Shown piece by piece: positions 39,649-43,606 of a DNA stretch of 43,606 bases. The position numbers were made by a program, and so were the translations under genes. Position 1 is the stretch's first letter. Every line of letters begins with the position of its first letter. The stretch is from CAYSUS01 sp964434165 (GTDB lineage Bacteria > Planctomycetota > Planctomycetia > Pirellulales > Thermoguttaceae), in contig CAYSUS010000060.1 in NCBI GenBank assembly GCA_964434165.1, positions 1 to 43,606 of the forward strand, in the 5' to 3' direction. A model generated the notes under the pieces. The model ran no database searches. It worked only from the letters and a program-made list of their open reading frames with translations, and was not told the DNA's origin.

Positions 39649-42123
39649 ATGACGATGACCCAGAAGGCCTGCTCCTTCCCTACGATGATCCTGGCCGCAT
39701 CCGTGTCGCTCACCGCCTGCTCCCGGGCGGTTTCTGAAACCCTGCCGGTCCCCGAGCGCGGCTTCGTCAGCTCCCAGCCCGCAACGAGCTGGGAGGAAGG
39801 CCTGATCTGCGGCAACGGGACGATCGGCGCCAACGCCCTGAGCCGTCCGCTGGACGAGCGGATCATCTTCACGCATGAACGCCTTTTCCTGCCCAAAGGC
39901 CCCCCGTGGACGCCGCCCGACAACGCGGTGCGGCTGTTCGAGATTCGACGGCTGATCGACCGGGGGCTCTACAAGCAGGCCACGCAATTGGCGTTCGATC
40001 TCTCCGGGCAGGAGGGCTTCATCTACCCGGACCCCTTCGTGCCGGCCTTCGATCTGTCGATCCAGATGAACGCCGACGGGGAGGTTCGCGACTATGCGCG
40101 GTCGGTGGACTTCCAGACCGGCGAAGCCACGGTCCAATGGGCCGACAACCGCGGCATGCTCCAGCGCCGCCTGTTCGTCTCGCGCAAGCACGGAGTGGCG
40201 GTCCTGCGGATCCGCGGGCCGCGGGACGGGACGGTGAACTGCCGCCTGGCGCTGGAGCCGCGCAAGCTCAGTGACAAGCTCGACCGCCGGCAGATCCAGC
40301 GCTCCAAGGCGGTATTCGAGGAGCATGTATCCGACATCGAGGCGAGCGCCGACGATTTCGGGCTGACTTACCGGAACCGCTTCACGAAGGCCTATCCGGG
40401 CAGCGTTCACGCCCTTGAAGCCCTGGCCCGCGTGGTTTCGGACGGCGGCACGCGTTCGGCCCAGGACAACAAGACCTTGGTCATCCAGGGCGCGGACCAG
40501 GTCCTGATCCTGCTCGATATCCGGATGCTCTATGACGCCGACGCGTCGAAGCTGGAGGAGGTCAAGTCTTCTCTCGCCCGCTTGCCGGCCGACTACGCCG
40601 GGCTGCTGGAGGGGCACGCGAGGATCCACGGCGAGCTGTTCAACCGCACGCGCCTGGACATCGGCGGCGGAGCCGACCACCAGCGTACCACGGAGGACTT
40701 GCTGGCGAGCTCGACCTTCGAAAACCCGAATCGAGCCCTCATCGAGAAGACCTTTGACGCGGGACGCTACAACATCATCTCCTGCACCGGCCAGCTCCCG
40801 CCGACGCTGCAGGGGTGCTGGGGAGGAACCTACGTTCCCGACTGGGCAAGCGACTTCACCCACAACGGTAACCTCCCCTCGGCCATCGCGGCCAACATGA
40901 TGGGCAACATGCCCGAGCTCATGCTGGCCTACACATCCTACATCGAGTCGATCGTGCCGTGGATGGAGATCAACGCCAAGCACATGTTCGGGGCGCGGGG
41001 CGTGGTGCTGCCGTCGCGATCCACGACGCACGGGCTGAACAACGCGTTGGCCCCGACCTTTGCCGGCGGCTTCTGGGTCGGCGGCGCCGGCTGGGCGGCT
41101 CACTTCTTCTACGACTACTATCTCTACACGGGCGACCGCGAGTTCCTTGCCGAACACGCCCTGCCTTTCATGGAGAAGGCCGCCGCGTTCTTCGAGGACT
41201 ACCTGTACGAGGGACCGGACGGGAAGTACCTCTTCTCGCCCTCCCAGTCGCCCGAGAACACGCCCGGCAACACGAACTCGCAGGGATCGTTCAACGCCAC
41301 GATGGACGTGGCGGTCGCCAAGGAATTGCTGACGAACCTGATCGCCGCCTCTCGCGAGCTCGGCAAGAATGCCGACAAGATCCCCGTCTGGGAAGAGATG
41401 CTGAAGAAGATGCCCGAATACATGATCGATGAGGACGGCGCCCTCAAGGAGTGGCTCACGCCCCGGCTCGACAACAACGACGATCACCGCCACGGCTCGC
41501 AGCTCTACCCGCTCTTCGACGGCATGCCGGAAGAGATCGCGCGGAGCCCCGAATTGCAGGCGGCCTTCAAGAAGAGCGTCGAGATCAAGCTCGACCGCCA
41601 CTGGAGGAACAACCAGCGCGGCTTCATGTCCTTCGGGCTCGTGCAGTTGGGGCAGGTCTCGACCAGCCTCGGCGAGGGCGAACTGGCCTACCAGTGCCTG
41701 AAGCACCTGGTGAATCGCTTCTGGCTGAACAACCTGGCCTCGACGCACAACCACCGCTCGCTGTTCAACATGGACATCAGCGGCGGCATGCCGGCCGTGA
41801 TCGTCAAGATGCTGGTGGCATCCGACCGCGGTCGCATCCGACTCCTGCCGGCCCTGCCCGCCGCCTGGCCCTCAGGCCGGATCGAAGGCGTGCTGTGCCG
41901 AGGCGCGATCGAGATCCGAAGCCTGCAATGGGACGGCAAACGGATCGACGTCACTTTGATCTCGGCCACCCCCCAGACCGTCGTGCTGGAGCTGCCGGAC
42001 GAGATCGCTGCGCTCGTCGTCGCCAACGGAACCGCGCAGGCCAGTCCCGCGGAGCGCGCCCATCAGCGCGCCGTTGCACTCCCCGGCGCGCGACCGGTGA
42101 CGCTGGTCGTCAAGCTGAAGTAA
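39649..42123 (+). CDS. GH95-like alpha-fucosidase/galactosidase lipoprotein
   Basis: Predicted exported lipoprotein hydrolase of the GH95 group, 824 residues. The signal ends in a lipobox (SLTAC, Cys24), so it is anchored by lipid. An N-terminal beta-sandwich (GH65N-like, with EEGLICGNGTIGANAL) covers about 35-300. The (alpha/alpha)6 barrel follows at about 350-720, including DFTHNGN (403-408), SPENTPGNTNSQGSFNATMD and NDDHRHGSQLYPLF (610-623), which corresponds to the HRHxSHL motif of GH95. The usual WxxDYHxNINLQMNYW motif is replaced by WASDFTHNGN, so the specificity may differ from classical fucosidases. The start lacks a strong Shine-Dalgarno site; an in-frame ATG at 39628 is an alternative. 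It is convergent with the next gene. Confidence 0.87.
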   Translation: MTMTQKACSFPTMILAASVSLTACSRAVSETLPVPERGFVSSQPATSWEEGLICGNGTIGANALSRPLDERIIFTHERLFLPKGPPWTPPDNAVRLFEIRRLIDRGLYKQATQLAFDLSGQEGFIYPDPFVPAFDLSIQMNADGEVRDYARSVDFQTGEATVQWADNRGMLQRRLFVSRKHGVAVLRIRGPRDGTVNCRLALEPRKLSDKLDRRQIQRSKAVFEEHVSDIEASADDFGLTYRNRFTKAYPGSVHALEALARVVSDGGTRSAQDNKTLVIQGADQVLILLDIRMLYDADASKLEEVKSSLARLPADYAGLLEGHARIHGELFNRTRLDIGGGADHQRTTEDLLASSTFENPNRALIEKTFDAGRYNIISCTGQLPPTLQGCWGGTYVPDWASDFTHNGNLPSAIAANMMGNMPELMLAYTSYIESIVPWMEINAKHMFGARGVVLPSRSTTHGLNNALAPTFAGGFWVGGAGWAAHFFYDYYLYTGDREFLAEHALPFMEKAAAFFEDYLYEGPDGKYLFSPSQSPENTPGNTNSQGSFNATMDVAVAKELLTNLIAASRELGKNADKIPVWEEMLKKMPEYMIDEDGALKEWLTPRLDNNDDHRHGSQLYPLFDGMPEEIARSPELQAAFKKSVEIKLDRHWRNNQRGFMSFGLVQLGQVSTSLGEGELAYQCLKHLVNRFWLNNLASTHNHRSLFNMDISGGMPAVIVKMLVASDRGRIRLLPALPAAWPSGRIEGVLCRGAIEIRSLQWDGKRIDVTLISATPQTVVLELPDEIAALVVANGTAQASPAERAHQRAVALPGARPVTLVVKLK

Positions 42124-42151
42124 CCGGCTGCCGCGGTCCAGCGGCCACGGA

Positions 42152-42182
42152 GGCGACGTCTCGCCTGCGGAGACCGGTCGCC
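42152..42182. terminator. Long hairpin between convergent genes
   Basis: GGCGAC-GTCTC (42152-42162) pairs with GAGAC-(CG)-GTCGCC (42170-42182): 11 pairs with a 2-base bulge and a 7-base loop. It lies between the stops at 42123 and 42188 and can serve both strands. Confidence 0.55.
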
Positions 42183-42187
42183 CCGCG

Positions 42188-43606
42188 TCACTTCCGCGAC
42201 AGGATGAGGATTCCCCACGGCCCCAAGGGCGGGATGGTCATCTCGGTGAATCCCCCTTCCGCGGTCGCCGGCAATGGAACGGTCTTCGCCAGGGCCGAGA
42301 AATCACCCGTCCGTTCGGCCTTCTCGTGCGCCGCGCGGTCGTACGGGGCGGGAACAAGAAGGCGGGCCGCCGGGGGACGATCGCCGAACAAGGCCTTGGT
42401 GCGCAAACCGATCTCGAACGACGCCGGCCGCTCCGACCAGTCCACGAGGTGAACCACCACGGGCGCGTCGGCCCGACCGGGTCGGGCTCGGACGCAGACG
42501 CACACGTCTGCCGCCGATTCAGGCAGTCGAACCGGATTGCTGTCCGCTTCACGGAGACCGCCGCGGGGCTCCTGAACGCCCCGGCACCGCACGGCCGCCT
42601 CCTCGTACCCATCCAGCCAGCCGGCCACCGCGCGGACAAACCCGTACAGGTCGGCGTATTGGCCCGGTGTGCCGAAGTACCTTGGCGCATCGCGGGGCAT
42701 GTACACGTCCCACGGGACCATGCAGAGTCCGCCGCAGGCGTAGGACGTCGCGATCGTCTGCCGAGTCCGGCGCTGCCATGCTGCCAGGTCCTTCCGATCG
42801 CCCTTCTTCGGCATCGTCACCACCTGGATGCGATCGTGCTCCGCGGCCGCGCGCATCGCTTGATGGATTTGGTCCGGCCGGGCACGGCCGAAGGATAGCT
42901 CGCCGAAGGCCCAGTCGAAGCAGAGCTCGACGTCGCCCCAACGGTGCGCGCCGTTGTTGCAGGAAAAAGGGACCCGCCGGCCCGCGTAGCGGTCGATGGC
43001 TTCACGGGTCCGCTTGTGGAAGGCCACGGTGGCATCGGTCTGGAACCGCACGAACCGCTCCTTCAGCGCACCCCCCTTCCATCGCGCGAACGCGTCCCCC
43101 ACCGGCGCGCCTTGATCCTTGAGCAGCTCGCGATAGTCGAACCGATCCAGGTCCGTAACGCCGAGTCCGCGCCGCTCCTCTTGCGTTGTGCTCTTGGCCA
43201 GGTACGCTCGGAACGCCTTCATGCAGTGCGGGCAGAAGCAGCCGCCCCACCGTGTGGCGTTGAGATTGGCGCCGGGCTCGTCACGCTGCATGACTTGGGC
43301 GCCGGCGTCTACGTACTCTCGAAGATACGCCATGTAGCCCTGTTCGAGCTCCGGATTGTTGATGCATCCCCAGAGCGTCCGCTTCCAGGTTCGCTTCCAC
43401 GGGGCAATGATGGGCTCGCCAGCGAGGTTCCGGATCACCACCCTCTCGAACCCATCGGACTCGGGCCGGTCCGGGAGATACGACGGGGCCGAAGCGGCGC
43501 CGCCGAACAATCGACCGGACTGCTTCAATTCCGCGATGAACTCCCTTTCGGTCACGTAGGACCACTCGAGTCGCGTGACGTGGAAGTCACGAGCGGCCTT
43601 CAGCGT
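42188..43606 (-). CDS. Partial TIM-barrel hydrolase-like protein, cut by the right edge
   Basis: The frame is open to the right end of the window, so the 5' part of the gene is missing; 472 residues remain. Reading on from the edge, KAARDFHVTRLEWSYV continues smoothly into TEREFIAELKQ. The region looks like a glycoside-hydrolase-type TIM barrel: an acid/base candidate in QRDEPGANLN (Glu in the DEP turn), FCPHCMKAFRAYL (a Cys pair seen in GH42-like proteins) and a second acid candidate in WAFGELSFGR. The C-terminal 120 residues form a beta-sandwich-like region with VVVHLVDWSER. The family could not be named. It is convergent with the GH95 gene, in the carbohydrate cluster. A GTG at 43555 is only one of several internal starts. 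Confidence 0.75.
   Translation of the reverse strand, partial: TLKAARDFHVTRLEWSYVTEREFIAELKQSGRLFGGAASAPSYLPDRPESDGFERVVIRNLAGEPIIAPWKRTWKRTLWGCINNPELEQGYMAYLREYVDAGAQVMQRDEPGANLNATRWGGCFCPHCMKAFRAYLAKSTTQEERRGLGVTDLDRFDYRELLKDQGAPVGDAFARWKGGALKERFVRFQTDATVAFHKRTREAIDRYAGRRVPFSCNNGAHRWGDVELCFDWAFGELSFGRARPDQIHQAMRAAAEHDRIQVVTMPKKGDRKDLAAWQRRTRQTIATSYACGGLCMVPWDVYMPRDAPRYFGTPGQYADLYGFVRAVAGWLDGYEEAAVRCRGVQEPRGGLREADSNPVRLPESAADVCVCVRARPGRADAPVVVHLVDWSERPASFEIGLRTKALFGDRPPAARLLVPAPYDRAAHEKAERTGDFSALAKTVPLPATAEGGFTEMTIPPLGPWGILILSRK

Noticed and set aside
39481..41754. Minus-strand open frame of 757 codons opposite the GH95-like gene
   Set aside because: It is the mirror of a gene with clear glycosidase motifs; no domain or export signal supports it.

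Overview
The window is GC-rich DNA with the gene repertoire of a Planctomycetota chromosome. It holds many exported proteins, Ser/Thr kinases fused to WD40 repeats or an FHA domain, an ECF sigma factor, a BBP2-type porin with a Cys-rich linker, a PQQ-propeller protein, and glycoside hydrolases without any SusC/SusD pair. The order or genus cannot be told from the sequence. I see no rRNA, tRNA, CRISPR array, transposase or integrase.

Region 1 (1-9016) is a mix of short units. It contains an ABC-2 permease, a small secreted protein, a porin, an SGNH hydrolase, an EF-hand secreted protein, a Tat-exported aldo/keto reductase, and a three-gene minus-strand operon. That operon is a probably frameshifted lipoprotein followed by two overlapping genes for proteins of about 100 residues. 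A secreted alpha/beta hydrolase closes the region.

Region 2 (9147-25344) is the most unusual part. Ten genes run in one direction: a kinase with 14 WD40 repeats, a TM2 protein, a membrane coiled-coil protein, an SPFH-SHOCT protein, a VWA protein, two paralogous zinc-ribbon/DUF4190-type membrane proteins, a DUF2752 protein, an ECF sigma factor, and a large protein built as anti-sigma zinc finger, kinase, FHA, zinc ribbon and pseudokinase. A convergent WG-repeat membrane protein follows. Four of these proteins start with a zinc ribbon of identical spacing (C-X2-C-X16-C-X2-C), and the WG protein has two. I infer an envelope-associated signalling module in which kinases, sigma factor and membrane scaffolds work together. 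No such assembly is known to me as a described system.

Region 3 (25798-43606) is a carbohydrate-degradation cluster. It contains a secreted PQQ-propeller protein with an N-terminal methyltransferase-like domain, a GH63-like alpha/alpha-barrel hydrolase, a SASA-type esterase, a GH2 enzyme, a DUF6288 protein preceded by a small coupled ORF, a GH95-like lipoprotein, and a partial TIM-barrel hydrolase at the right edge. The set suggests stepwise attack on an acetylated heteropolysaccharide that may carry fucose.

Promoter-like sequences recur upstream of many units. The typical form is TTGnnn, 17-18 bases, then a TAGnnT or related box. GC-rich hairpins lie after many stop codons. All promoter and terminator calls were made by eye.
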